Positions 8,215-15,738 of a stretch of DNA of 29,926 bases are shown here, piece after piece. The position numbers and the translations under genes are program-made. A model generated the notes under the pieces. That model searched no databases, was not told the DNA's origin, and saw only the letters and a list, made by a program, of their open reading frames with translations. The stretch comes from a virus. The stretch is taken from the IMG/VR virus record IMGVR_UViG_3300047172_000299, positions 1-29,926 of that record. One strand, written 5' to 3'. The first letter of the stretch is position 1; each line of letters begins with the position of its first letter.

Positions 8215-8713
8215 GCATCGGTCCTCGGCCAGAGGGTGAAGAAACGCTTGGTCCGGCTCGCAAGGCGGCCGGCATCGCCGCGGTCGAGCGTGACGCCGAT
8301 ATCGATCATCGCGTGGATGATCTCCGGCCAGGCGACGATGATCGCACCATGGGCGAAGGCGCGGCCCCAGCGGTACAAGACGAAGTCACCGGGACCGTAG
8401 CCTCGGGCACTTCGGCTGCATGGGCGGTGACAACATCCAGATACCGCTCGACGTCGCGGTGCAGGTGCCAATCCGGCGGATAGTGATCGACCGCAATCGG
8501 CGGGATCAAGCCAACGGCCTTATAGACCGCCGCCGGCAGCATCGCGCAGTCAACGCCGGCGCCCTTGAGCTGGCCAGCATGGTGGTAGGGCGTGCCCAGC
8601 CAGGCGCGCGCCTCTGTGACCACGGCGGCGCGGCCGGCCGCCTCGGAAATCAGTTTTTGCCCAAGGCATGAAGCTGGGGGGCTATCGGCCTCGCCTATTT
8701 GAGCCCGTGTCAT
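8211..8713 (-). pseudogene. NlpC/P60 tail peptidase, frameshifted
   Basis: The gene starts at an ATG overlapping the DUF2163 stop (ATGA) and carries the first half of an NlpC/P60 domain: ARAWLGTPYHHAG, then GVDCAML with the catalytic Cys, then a YPPDWHLH segment. At about 8396-8410 the coding signal moves to another frame, which continues RGYGPGDFVLYRWG and FAHGAIIVAWPEIIHA with the expected catalytic His. It ends at 8211, overlapping the next gene. The original frame runs on to 8306 without family similarity. One extra base near 8400 (for example GAGGGC instead of GAGGC) would restore the protein. In GTA-like phages this peptidase acts on peptidoglycan during DNA entry and is part of the tail tip. 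Confidence 0.8.
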
Positions 8714-9582
8714 ACCGCCGTCTCCGGCACGGGCACGAAGGGCTCGCCTTCGAAATGCTGCGCGTTGGCGAATTTGTTCTGGCAGGTCCCCAACGTCTTG
8801 TCGCAGCCGGGATAGAGAGTGACGGTGTCGCCGGGCGCCGGGACGACTGGGAAGGGCACCAGCGGCGTGATCATACCGGCCCCGCTGACCAGCGCGTGAT
8901 CCTTGATGGGGAAGGACTCGCCTTCCATCATCCCGCTGGTCCAGGTGCCTGTGCCAAGGCTGTAATGCGTGCTGCCGACAGTCATTCCCGGAATGTTGAG
9001 CACCGTGAGGCTATTGCCCGATCCGGCCGTCCAGGAGTCGGCAAACGCGGACTTGGCCAAGGTACAGCCGGCATCGAACAGAGTGCGCGAGCAGCCCGGC
9101 TGGAACAGCCGCCAGGGCCATTGCAGGTTGAGCAGCTCTAGATGGGTATTGGCCTTGACCGTCGCCTGGGTGCGGCCGGGATCCACCTCGACGACGCGGC
9201 CGAGGAAAAGCGTCACCAGCCCGGCGCTCGTATCGCCGAATGTCGCCATGAAGGCGCGGTCGAGCTGCAGCTCGGCCCCATCCAGCGCGCCGGCGCGGAG
9301 CGCGGAGAGCCAGGGGACACCCTGGAGGAGGTCGTTCGGGCCGGCCGTCATCGTGATGTCGAGCTCGTCGACCTGGACGCCGGCGCTGAACTTGACCTTA
9401 GAGCGCTCGAAGAACGGGCCGCTGGCCGAGAAGACGTCCCCGGTGGCCTGATCGACGATGCTTTGGTCGGCCGTCGTGTAACGCACGACCGTGCCGTCGA
9501 CCAGCGTGAAGCTGTAGCAATCGGCCATATAGAACTGGGCGGACCCAAGGATGGCGCGGAGCGCGGTGGATGCGGTTTTCAT
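8710..9582 (-). CDS. DUF2163 tail protein (GTA gp13-like)
   Basis: The ATG at 9582 is preceded by an AGGAGGG ribosome site and gives 290 residues. An upstream ATG at 9621 is unlikely. The protein has the DUF2163 pattern: a tail-associated N-terminus with VVRYTTADQSIV, a central FLGRVVEVDPG segment, then the Cys-bearing PGCSRTLFDAGCTL motif, and a second Cys pair PGCDKTLGTCQNKF near the end. These Cys residues are typical of the GTA hub protein that binds an iron-sulfur cluster in the well-studied particle. The gene overlaps the NlpC/P60 gene by four bases, as in GTA clusters. Confidence 0.85.
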   Translation of the reverse strand: MKTASTALRAILGSAQFYMADCYSFTLVDGTVVRYTTADQSIVDQATGDVFSASGPFFERSKVKFSAGVQVDELDITMTAGPNDLLQGVPWLSALRAGALDGAELQLDRAFMATFGDTSAGLVTLFLGRVVEVDPGRTQATVKANTHLELLNLQWPWRLFQPGCSRTLFDAGCTLAKSAFADSWTAGSGNSLTVLNIPGMTVGSTHYSLGTGTWTSGMMEGESFPIKDHALVSGAGMITPLVPFPVVPAPGDTVTLYPGCDKTLGTCQNKFANAQHFEGEPFVPVPETAV

Positions 9583-9612
9583 CGTCTCGCCCTCCTTTTG
9601 CATTTGAAGATT

Positions 9613-9850
9613 CAACACCAAGGCGCAAAGACGCCAAGGAAAGCCGTTTTATCCGCGGATTTACGCAAATTTAGCAGATAGAAGATTAAATAGGGTCACC
9701 ACGAAGACCACTAAGGAAGACATTTGAATTGATGCCTTCGGCGCTATTAATTCACGAGCGTCTCAGGCATCAGCTCTTCCTTGGCGTCTTCGCGCCTTGG
9801 TGGTAATTCAGGACTCAGACACTTAATCTGCGTAAATCTGCGGATAAAAA
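9613..9850. repeat. Interleaved inverted repeats in an intergenic spacer
   Basis: The gap between DUF2460 and DUF2163 holds two pairs of inverted repeats. Repeat A is at about 9615-9640 (core caccaaggcgcaaagacg) and returns inverted at 9777-9803. Repeat B is at about 9646-9672 (core tatccgcggatttacgc) and returns inverted at 9824-9850. The order is A, B, A', B', so they cannot fold as one simple hairpin. A related sequence (caccacgaagaccac) is at 9697. No gene is visible. It looks like a mobile or repetitive intergenic element. Confidence 0.7.
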
Positions 9851-9854
9851 CTCT

Positions 9855-10478
9855 TCATCCGTTTTTCAGACTGATGAAGTCGAGCTTTTTCTGTTCCCAG
9901 AGCCGGTTCATGAACTTGGCGAAATCATATTGGTCGGCCACAAAGCGAACCGGCCAGTAATAGCTGATGTCCGCGACGATGCTCTGGCCGGCGGCGGGTG
10001 CTCCGGTGAAAAAGTTGACCGTGCCGTTTGGGGTAACGCTATTTTCCCAGGTCCCGACGCCGTAATCCGAGCCCTGTGTTTTGGGAACGCCGCCCACCTT
10101 GAGATTGGAGACTTGCAGCGGCGCCAGCACGGGTTCGTCGAACCCGCCGAAGCTGCGAACCAGCTGAAACTGGGTCTGCGATCCGGTGCCGACGCCGATC
10201 GGCTGGCCGATAACGGCATTGTCGTCGGGGTCGGTAAAGAGGAAGGAATCGAAGGCGCCTTGCCGTGCCAGGAAAAACGCCAGCAAGGTACGGAACTCGT
10301 CGTTGGCGTCGTCGCGCAGAAAGTTGAACGACAAAGTCCACTGCCAGCGCGGGTAGGACTGCAGGGCGGCCCTGTTCTCCTCGCCGGAGGCAGTCTGCTG
10401 GACCAGCGTCTTGAAGATCGGTGTGCGCACGACCGGATATTCCAGCCCGGCAAGATTGGGGAAGATTTCGCTGCTCAT
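9855..10478 (-). CDS. DUF2460 tail protein (GTA gp12-like, distal tail)
   Basis: The protein is 207 residues with a ribosome site (GGAA) a few bases before the ATG. It shows the DUF2460 pattern throughout: an N-terminal IFPNLAGLEYPVVRTPIF, the WQWTLSFNFLR strand, the FFLARQGAFDSFLFTDPDDN segment, and a C-terminal FVADQYDFAKFMNRLWE. In GTA-like phages this protein forms the distal tail ring joining the tube to the hub. The gene lies directly after the tape measure gene, as expected. It is separated from DUF2163 by the repeat-containing spacer, whereas these genes are usually adjacent. Confidence 0.88.
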   Translation of the reverse strand: MSSEIFPNLAGLEYPVVRTPIFKTLVQQTASGEENRAALQSYPRWQWTLSFNFLRDDANDEFRTLLAFFLARQGAFDSFLFTDPDDNAVIGQPIGVGTGSQTQFQLVRSFGGFDEPVLAPLQVSNLKVGGVPKTQGSDYGVGTWENSVTPNGTVNFFTGAPAAGQSIVADISYYWPVRFVADQYDFAKFMNRLWEQKKLDFISLKNG

Positions 10479-10495
10479 GGCGTTCTTCCTTCGGG

Positions 10496-11650
10496 TTAGG
10501 CCAGGGCGGGGTCGAAGGCGCGGTGGGCGCCACGCAATGCCTTGGCCAGCGCGCTCTTATTGTTGGACAGCAGGCGCTGGAAGCTGGCCGCGTCGACGGC
10601 GTGGATATGGATATCGCCTCCCGATTGTCCGCCGCTTGCCAGCCCGGCACGCAGAGGTTCCGCAATACTGGCCGGCAACACCATCTCCCGCTCATGAAGC
10701 TGCGTTACGGGATTGAGTCCGGCCGGAATGTCGAAACCGCCCTCGGCTGAAAACACGTCATAGGCCATGACCGCCGTGAAGGCGGCGACCGCCGCGGCCG
10801 GGGCCAGGATGGGGCCGACAATGGGGATTTCAGCGGTCGCGCTATAGGCGCCCGCGGCCGCCTTGTTGGCGTCGCCGAACACCGAGACCGATCCCGTCGC
10901 AGCGCTGGCGGCCTTGCCCTCGGCGGCCGCCGTTGTTTGCGAGGCGAGCCGCGCGGCGTTGCCCGCCTCGCTCGCCGATGTCATCGTCAGTTCGGACACG
11001 ATCCAGTCGGTCGCGCGCTTGACCGCCATGTTGGTAAAGTCCGAGACGATCGACTGGCCAACCTTGGCAACGGCCTGGCGCAGGGTCTCGTTGCCCTCAA
11101 TGATGCCGTTCAGCGACGACTGAAAGGCGCTGCCGATCGGCGCGACGATCGCTCTCCAGGATTGCTGCTCTTCGGCGACCGCTTTCTGGTCGAGCGCGCG
11201 AATCTTGGCGTCGTGCGCCGCCTTCGCTGCCTCCATCCCGTTCAGCATCTTGTTATAGGCGGCCAGCGTTTCGTCATTGGCCTCGTATTCGTGGGCCAGA
11301 TCGTCCCGCAGCCTTTCCAGCTTGGCGTCCTCAAGCTGCTTTTCCTGCGCGGTCGCCTCGTCGGCCGAGATTTCGTGCAGGCTTTTCAGCATCTGGATTT
11401 GCGAGGCCTGCGCCGCGAAATCGTCCTCGACGGCCTTTTTCTGGGCCGCCGCCGGCGCGCTCATATCGGCGATCGATTTCGCCAAGTCCGCGAAGGACGG
11501 GGCTACCTTATTAGCGCCGCGGCTTATATCGTCCAAATCCTGCTGGATCGACGCGCTCGTCGCATCGAGCTGCTGCTTCGCCTGAGCGAGGCCGGCATCC
11601 AGCTCGTCGGCCGCAACGGTGAAGCCAATATCGATGGAGGTGTCGGCCAT
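10496..11650 (-). CDS. Short phage tail tape measure protein
   Basis: I chose the ATG at 11650 (MADTSIDIGF), with TTGAGG upstream. The frame extends 53 codons further, but those look non-coding. The product is 384 residues. The first 200 are mostly helical and coiled-coil-like, rich in Ala, Gln and Glu. A hydrophobic stretch lies at about 280-305. The conserved C-terminus reads GGFDIPAGLNPVTQLHEREM, then a Gly-rich link and AVDAASFQRLL. This tail end is typical of alphaproteobacterial tape measure proteins. By the rule of about 1.5 angstroms per residue, the tail would be short (roughly 60 nm). Its position before DUF2460 agrees. Confidence 0.8.
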   Translation of the reverse strand: MADTSIDIGFTVAADELDAGLAQAKQQLDATSASIQQDLDDISRGANKVAPSFADLAKSIADMSAPAAAQKKAVEDDFAAQASQIQMLKSLHEISADEATAQEKQLEDAKLERLRDDLAHEYEANDETLAAYNKMLNGMEAAKAAHDAKIRALDQKAVAEEQQSWRAIVAPIGSAFQSSLNGIIEGNETLRQAVAKVGQSIVSDFTNMAVKRATDWIVSELTMTSASEAGNAARLASQTTAAAEGKAASAATGSVSVFGDANKAAAGAYSATAEIPIVGPILAPAAAVAAFTAVMAYDVFSAEGGFDIPAGLNPVTQLHEREMVLPASIAEPLRAGLASGGQSGGDIHIHAVDAASFQRLLSNNKSALAKALRGAHRAFDPALA

Positions 11651-11759
11651 TCGAGCCTCAATATAAAAGCGTCTGTGCGCTCGACTGAAAACTATGTCTG
11701 GAAGCCGCGAAGATTCATCAATCAACCGGAGTATCGAACGTAAAAAATGGACCCGGGCA

Positions 11760-12449
11760 CTAACGGGCAATCGCTTTAAAGTGCGCCCAGTTATATTCCA
11801 TAATTTCAATTAGTTCCTGGCGAAGCGAATCAGCATCATCATTGAGCTTGGATAAATAGGTCTCTGCGTCGGGCGCCAAGGTTCCGTAATATTGGCGGCC
11901 CTTATCGTCCGCATATTTAAGGGCATTCCGGAGTAGTTCTCGCGCCTCGTCATCTCTGCCTAGATACACGGCGCAAAGTGCGAGGTGCAGATTCGGCCAA
12001 GGCACGGAATATCGCGGTGTTTCCGACAGGATGCGTTCGATGGTGCCTGCCGCCAGCATTGCCGTGTAATCGACTTTGGCAAGCTTATCGTACAGCTCGG
12101 AGGCAATTGCCGCTGGGCCGATGTCGAGCGGAACAACGGACACCATGATCCTGGGGCCTGGGAAAAATGCCCCCATCTCGCGAGAATCTCGAAGCATAAG
12201 GCCGTATTCCACATCCAGCCCAACTGTCGTATAGTAGATGTGGTTATGTGATAGCGCTAGCTTCGGCACTATCGGCCCTCGGTTAGCAAAACAGAGCTCA
12301 AGGCCGCAATAGTCCATAGGCGCATCAGGAAGATCGTACCGCCGGGGTGTACACCCGGGCAACATCTCAGCTAAAAGCAGCTTCGCTTGATCACCGATCG
12401 CCAGCGCTGTGTCCTGATCAAAGGACGTGCAAAGATATTTTGAGTTCAT
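11760..12449 (-). CDS. Putative immunity protein of the second toxin cassette
   Basis: This 229-residue soluble protein starts three bases after the stop of the toxin-like gene. The N-terminal ~120 residues are mixed alpha/beta. The C-terminal ~90 are helical and TPR-like (HLALCAVYLGRDDEARELLRNAL). It has more AT-rich codons than the structural genes around it. I do not recognise a family. The immunity role is inferred from its place directly downstream of a nuclease-like toxin gene. It is inserted between the tail chaperone and tape measure genes, which are normally adjacent. Confidence 0.5.
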   Translation of the reverse strand: MNSKYLCTSFDQDTALAIGDQAKLLLAEMLPGCTPRRYDLPDAPMDYCGLELCFANRGPIVPKLALSHNHIYYTTVGLDVEYGLMLRDSREMGAFFPGPRIMVSVVPLDIGPAAIASELYDKLAKVDYTAMLAAGTIERILSETPRYSVPWPNLHLALCAVYLGRDDEARELLRNALKYADDKGRQYYGTLAPDAETYLSKLNDDADSLRQELIEIMEYNWAHFKAIAR

Positions 12450-12452
12450 GGT

Positions 12453-13346
12453 CTATTGTTCATAAACTTGAAAGTACTGGTAAATCGGATCGCCTGGCGC
12501 ATTTAGCAGTGTTTTTCTTTTTTGCTCCACTATTTCAGCGTCGTTGATATTTTTTGCAGCCCGCCCTGTCTTGAGGTCAAAAATCATAAGCGGTTTAGCT
12601 TTGGGACCATAAACGAGATCAGGCACCGACGATCCCAGCGGACCCACTGCGCCCGGAAGTAGTTCCCCCATGAGATATACCGGCTTCACGTGAAAGTTCG
12701 GATCATGCAGATCCTCGATCAGATTTTGAAGAGCGAGGTCCAATACCTGACCGTAAGTAGGCATGCCGGGCTTGAAATTGAGTTTTCCCACGATGAACGT
12801 CGCCATGCGAACAAGAGCCAACGCCTGGGCATGTGCCTTGTCCATCTCAGGGCCGTTGATTCCATTCACATAAGTAGAGTTTACGCCAACATTGAGACTT
12901 TGCCCAACCTCTTGAAAACCGGCAGGCTTTGTCGATTGACTTCCAGCCGCAGGATCGCTTGCGAACTGGCCGGCCCCTGGGCCGTCCGGCTTGTGGAACG
13001 GATTATATTTACCGACCGAGTCGGTTGGATCGATCTGCAAATGGAGGAGCACCAGCGGCGCACGAACGAAATCCTGTGCTTCCAGAGCGCGGGCGGGCGC
13101 CTCGATTCCACGTTGACGTTCGGCCAACACCATAAGCCCGCCCGAGCACGTCGCCTTTTTTGCCACCATCGTGGCCAGGGCCGGTACGATTCGTCCCGAT
13201 GGATCATATTCCGTCAGAGGTGTGCCGTCGGCCAGATAGGCGTTGCCTTCGAAAAAGAATGGCAAACCGTCCGTATTCAATCCCTCGGCAATGCGGTACA
13301 TGCGCATGGCGATTTCCTTAAGAACCCGGCTTTCCAAGCGGCTCAT
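12453..13346 (-). CDS. Toxin-like protein with C-terminal PD-(D/E)xK nuclease motif
   Basis: The product is 297 residues. The N-terminal ~135 residues resemble the N-terminus of the Tox-REase-5 protein at the other end of the operon. Shared features are YRI...DGL, a PL...G..VPAL stretch, GIEAPARALEAQDFVRA, and a junction GKYNPFHKPDGPGAGQF. After a variable linker, the C-terminal ~110 residues carry helix YGQVLDLALQNL, then SSVPDLVYG and LMIFDLKTGR, a spacing that fits a PD-(D/E)xK nuclease core. No signal peptide is visible. The gene lies between tail genes and is followed by a probable immunity gene. Several in-frame ATGs near the start make the exact N-terminus uncertain. Confidence 0.6.
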   Translation of the reverse strand: MSRLESRVLKEIAMRMYRIAEGLNTDGLPFFFEGNAYLADGTPLTEYDPSGRIVPALATMVAKKATCSGGLMVLAERQRGIEAPARALEAQDFVRAPLVLLHLQIDPTDSVGKYNPFHKPDGPGAGQFASDPAAGSQSTKPAGFQEVGQSLNVGVNSTYVNGINGPEMDKAHAQALALVRMATFIVGKLNFKPGMPTYGQVLDLALQNLIEDLHDPNFHVKPVYLMGELLPGAVGPLGSSVPDLVYGPKAKPLMIFDLKTGRAAKNINDAEIVEQKRKTLLNAPGDPIYQYFQVYEQ

Positions 13347-13362
13347 AGGTTGTCGCCAGATA

Positions 13363-13377
13363 AGCCGAACCTCGGCT
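13363..13377. repeat. Small inverted repeat, AGCCGA-acc-TCGGCT
   Basis: A 6-bp inverted repeat with a 3-base centre lies just upstream of the second toxin gene. It overlaps the end of the tail-chaperone extension. Nearly the same element, with a 6-base centre, lies at 20424-20441. It could be a protein-binding site, but two short copies in 30 kb may be chance. Confidence 0.3.
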
Positions 13378-13612
13378 AAGGTCCGCGCCGGAAATGAGCA
13401 AACAAAGCCGAAAGGTCACCGTTTTTTTCTTGCTTCGGTCTAAATAGGGCACCGAGCAGCAGATGGGCCGGCGGGTATCTGCGCCAATAGGCGGCGAGTT
13501 CCTCGAATTCCGGGAGCGTCATCTCGTCGATCTCGGGCCGGCGATAGCCGCAGGCGGTGGCGATCAGGCCGTAGATGTCGCCCCATCGGAAGGGCTCGCC
13601 GCCGGCGCTTCC
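13376..13612 (-). CDS. Tail assembly chaperone extension (T frame), read by -1 frameshift
   Basis: In the -1 frame relative to the upstream chaperone there are 78 sense codons, open from 13612 to a TAG at 13376. They have phage-like coding content: EPFRWGDIYGLIATACGY, EIDEMTLPEFEELAAYWRRYPPAHLLLGALF. No ATG, GTG or TTG precedes the conserved part, so it is unlikely to be translated alone. The pattern matches gpG/gpGT systems, where a minority of ribosomes shift and make a longer chaperone. The fusion would be about 170 residues. The last ~20 residues (after LLLGALF) are more AT-rich and may come from sequence brought in with the toxin cassette. Confidence 0.65.
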   Translation of the reverse strand, partial: GSAGGEPFRWGDIYGLIATACGYRRPEIDEMTLPEFEELAAYWRRYPPAHLLLGALFRPKQEKNGDLSALFAHFRRGP

Positions 13613-13893
13613 CCCGGCGGCGCGCTCCGCCGTTGCAGGCCGGACAGGACCGCGACGGCCGAGACCGCCGCCTGCAATTGCGGAACCGTCGGCGACAGCT
13701 CGTCGAACGCTTCGCGCGTGAAGCCCGGATCGGCGGTGCGGATCGCGGCGGTGACTATATCGCCCTGGGCCTCGAGCTTGGCTTCGCTGTCGATGCCGAG
13801 CGACAGGAAGAGCGGCAGCACCCGCTTCAGGTCGCGGAATTTCAGCGGCGCGATTGGATAGTCGCGGTCGCCGAGCATTATAGTGTCGGCCAT
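13564..13893 (-). CDS. Tail assembly chaperone (gpG-like)
   Basis: The protein is 109 residues and starts two bases after the major tail protein stop. Its beginning (MADTIMLGDRDYPIAPLKFRDLKRVLPLF) is a typical chaperone N-terminus for alphaproteobacterial siphophages. A helical region and a low-complexity Ala/Pro/Ser tail (PPGEAPAASPSDGATSTA) follow. That tail looks like the out-of-frame reading of the downstream chaperone extension. The protein would bind the tape measure protein and recruit tail tube subunits during assembly. Confidence 0.75.
   Translation of the reverse strand: MADTIMLGDRDYPIAPLKFRDLKRVLPLFLSLGIDSEAKLEAQGDIVTAAIRTADPGFTREAFDELSPTVPQLQAAVSAVAVLSGLQRRSAPPGEAPAASPSDGATSTA
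13609..13615 (-). promoter_or_regulatory. Candidate -1 frameshift slippery site
   Basis: On the minus strand the heptamer G GGG GAA lies in the overlap between the chaperone frame and the T frame. After a -1 slip the P-site codon GGG re-pairs perfectly. The A-site GAA to GGA re-pairing is imperfect, so this is not an ideal site. A second candidate in the same overlap is C CCT TCC, about 30 bases downstream. The exact slip point is unknown. Confidence 0.35.
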
Positions 13894-13896
13894 ATT

Positions 13897-14631
13897 TTAC
13901 TCGCTCAGCCAGATGTTGCCGATATTGCCGGCGGCGTCGGCGGCGGCCTGGAAGTCGAATTCGGGGATCATGAAGTCCTCGTTTTTGAAGGCCAGCGACA
14001 GCTTGGGCGCGATCACGGAATTCAACTGCAGGTTCAGCAGCTTGCCTTCATATTGCTCGTTCAGGACCAGCTTGAAGGTCGGTCCGGACCCCATCAGCAT
14101 GTTGCTGAGCGACAGGCTAGTGCCGGCGGTTGTCGTATAGCTGTAGGTGAACAGCAGGGCGGCGTTGGCGTCGCCGGCGCTGAAGCTATAGACGCCGCCC
14201 GAAGCCGTGTACTGGCCGGTCGTGGGGCTGCTCGCCACCGGCGTCAGCATCGCGCCGGTCGCGGCATAGGCGACGCCGAGATCGGCGACGAAGGTCGCAT
14301 GATTGCCGACCGTCACCGTATAGGCGGCGCTGGCCGGCACCGATCCAGCCTCGTTCAACTGGGTCAGCGTGTTGCCTGTCGATAGTGTCTGGCCGAAGAA
14401 GATGTTGTTGAAATTGGACGCGCTGATCCGCGCCGCCTTGGCCTTGCCGGTAATCTTGAGGCCGCTGCGGGCAAGCGCCACCGGTGCCTGGAACTGACCG
14501 GTCAGTTCCTTGATCGTGAAGCTGAGGTCGAGCTGAACCTCCTGCAACGTGCCGAACTGCGCCGGCGTCGCGGCGGTGGTGTCGGTGCGCAGCGCGATCA
14601 ACGCACCGACACCGAAAGCATATTGGGTCAT
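13897..14631 (-). CDS. Major tail (tube) protein
   Basis: The ATG at 14631 has a strong AGGAGA ribosome site; a TTG two codons earlier is less likely. The 244-residue product is beta-rich and low in Cys. It has a conserved N-terminus (TQYAFGVGALIALRT, then LQEVQLDLSFTIKELTG), a GKAKAARISASNF segment, a central domain rich in Thr and Ser, and an EFDFQAAADAAGNIGNIWLSE end. Size, composition and position between the tail terminator and chaperone genes fit the tube subunit. The central domain (about residues 100-170) may be a surface-exposed insertion. Confidence 0.8.
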   Translation of the reverse strand: MTQYAFGVGALIALRTDTTAATPAQFGTLQEVQLDLSFTIKELTGQFQAPVALARSGLKITGKAKAARISASNFNNIFFGQTLSTGNTLTQLNEAGSVPASAAYTVTVGNHATFVADLGVAYAATGAMLTPVASSPTTGQYTASGGVYSFSAGDANAALLFTYSYTTTAGTSLSLSNMLMGSGPTFKLVLNEQYEGKLLNLQLNSVIAPKLSLAFKNEDFMIPEFDFQAAADAAGNIGNIWLSE

Positions 14632-14633
14632 GG

Positions 14634-14825
14634 TCAAATCTCCTTGGCAATGGCGTCCGCGATTTCGGAATGCAGATGGTTGAGAACCGTGCGCAGGTGG
14701 TTGTAGGCCTCGACCGAGCGGGCTACGGCCGAGCCGGCGATATGGTCATTGAACCAGCGGTCGATCGCGCCACGAATATTGGGCGCGGCCACTATTTCGG
14801 CGGCCAGTTGCTGGGTGTCGGGCAT
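14634..14825 (-). CDS. Small hypothetical phage protein
   Basis: The product is 63 residues, starting at the ATG at 14825 (MPDTQQLAAEIV). It is helical and acidic-polar, with no transmembrane segment. It fits the 22-base space after the DUF3168 gene and ends three bases before the major tail protein ATG. Codon usage matches the neighbours. I do not recognise a family. Its constant spacing in the operon suggests a small tail assembly or head-tail joining factor. Confidence 0.6.
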   Translation of the reverse strand: MPDTQQLAAEIVAAPNIRGAIDRWFNDHIAGSAVARSVEAYNHLRTVLNHLHSEIADAIAKEI

Positions 14826-14836
14826 GGGTGCGGTCC

Positions 14837-15268
14837 TTATGGGATGAGGATGTCTACGGGCACGACGGCGTAGGCATATTCGCCCAGCAGCCCTCCGTCG
14901 GTTTCGATGCGGCCGTTGATGGTGACGCGCCGGGCCAGTCCGCCGAGGGTCAGCGCCCCTTCGGGATCGGCGCCGAAGCATCGTTCGATCGCGTCCAGCA
15001 ACGGGTTCAAGAGCGACGAGGTTGGGAAGCTTTTGTCGCCGGAATGGGCATAGAGGACGAGGTCCAGATGCATGACGCGCTTCAGCGGATGCATCCCGCT
15101 CCATTCCACCGTTTCGCCCTTATAGATCTGAAATAAGGCCGGGCAGTTGCCGGCGCCGATGTCCTGTGGCGACTTCAGGCGCCGGCTCGCCGTCTTGACG
15201 TCGCTCATCGCGGCGAGGCTCTGCATCAGATGCGCGAACAAGGCGGACTGAATTGCTTCGCGGTTCAT
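14837..15268 (-). CDS. DUF3168 tail terminator/completion protein
   Basis: The protein is 143 residues, and its ATG overlaps the gp10-like stop by four bases. The pattern (ALFAHLMQSLAAM, then LKSPQDIGAGNCPALFQIYKGE, then HLDLVLYAHSGD, and a C-terminal YAYAVVPVDILIP) fits the DUF3168/tail terminator family. Such proteins cap the tail tube at its head end. Gene order (connector, gp10-like, DUF3168, tube) matches GTA and HK97-like operons. Confidence 0.75.
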   Translation of the reverse strand: MNREAIQSALFAHLMQSLAAMSDVKTASRRLKSPQDIGAGNCPALFQIYKGETVEWSGMHPLKRVMHLDLVLYAHSGDKSFPTSSLLNPLLDAIERCFGADPEGALTLGGLARRVTINGRIETDGGLLGEYAYAVVPVDILIP

Positions 15269-15738
15269 GGGTGCAAAGCTCCATCTAGTGCGGCGGCGAT
15301 CGCGGTTCGTATGTCTGGGGCGAGTTCGGCCAGCGCGCTGCGTAGATAGGAATGGGCCGGATAATCGATCCTGCGGTCATAGGCCCGCACCGAAGCGGTA
15401 ACCGGGCGGATGGACCGGCCGAAGGCCTCGGCCTGCCGCCGCAGATGGGCGCGGACCGTCTCGACTCCGTCGAAGCCATATTCCTGGAAGGCAGCATAGG
15501 GTGTGTCGGCGGTGACCGTCGCGGCGATCCGCCGGGTAAGATCGACGCTGGCTGCGAGCGAGTCCCTGAGCCTGCCGGAGCGGGCGTTGAGAACTTCACC
15601 CGACAGCTTGCGTTCGGCGATGGCACGAAGCCGAGCGGCGAGGTCGACCGAGGCCGCGCGCAAGGCGTCATCGGCGCGCGAAGGCAGGGCCGCGAGATCA
15701 TCCGCGACGGCGCCGGCATCGAGGGTGACCGCGATCAT
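15265..15738 (-). CDS. HK97 gp10-like head-tail joining protein
   Basis: The ATG at 15738 overlaps the connector stop (ATGA) and yields 157 residues. A longer open frame upstream is an out-of-frame artefact rich in Arg. The core (SGRLRDSLAASVDL, then DTPYAAFQEYGFDG, then HSYLRSALAELAPDI) is the typical HK97-gp10 pattern. There the small-residue/aromatic motif YAAFQEYG and the final SYLRSAL helix are most conserved. It should join the connector to the tail terminator. Confidence 0.8.
   Translation of the reverse strand: MIAVTLDAGAVADDLAALPSRADDALRAASVDLAARLRAIAERKLSGEVLNARSGRLRDSLAASVDLTRRIAATVTADTPYAAFQEYGFDGVETVRAHLRRQAEAFGRSIRPVTASVRAYDRRIDYPAHSYLRSALAELAPDIRTAIAAALDGALHP

Noticed and set aside
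6619-8400. 593-codon open frame on the plus strand
   Set aside because: It lies opposite the central tail protein and the peptidase, and is rich in Arg, Gly and Asp with no domain. It is the antisense shadow of GC-rich coding sequence.
10937-11743. 268-codon open frame on the plus strand
   Set aside because: It is antisense to the tape measure gene, whose conserved C-terminus and ribosome site support the minus strand.
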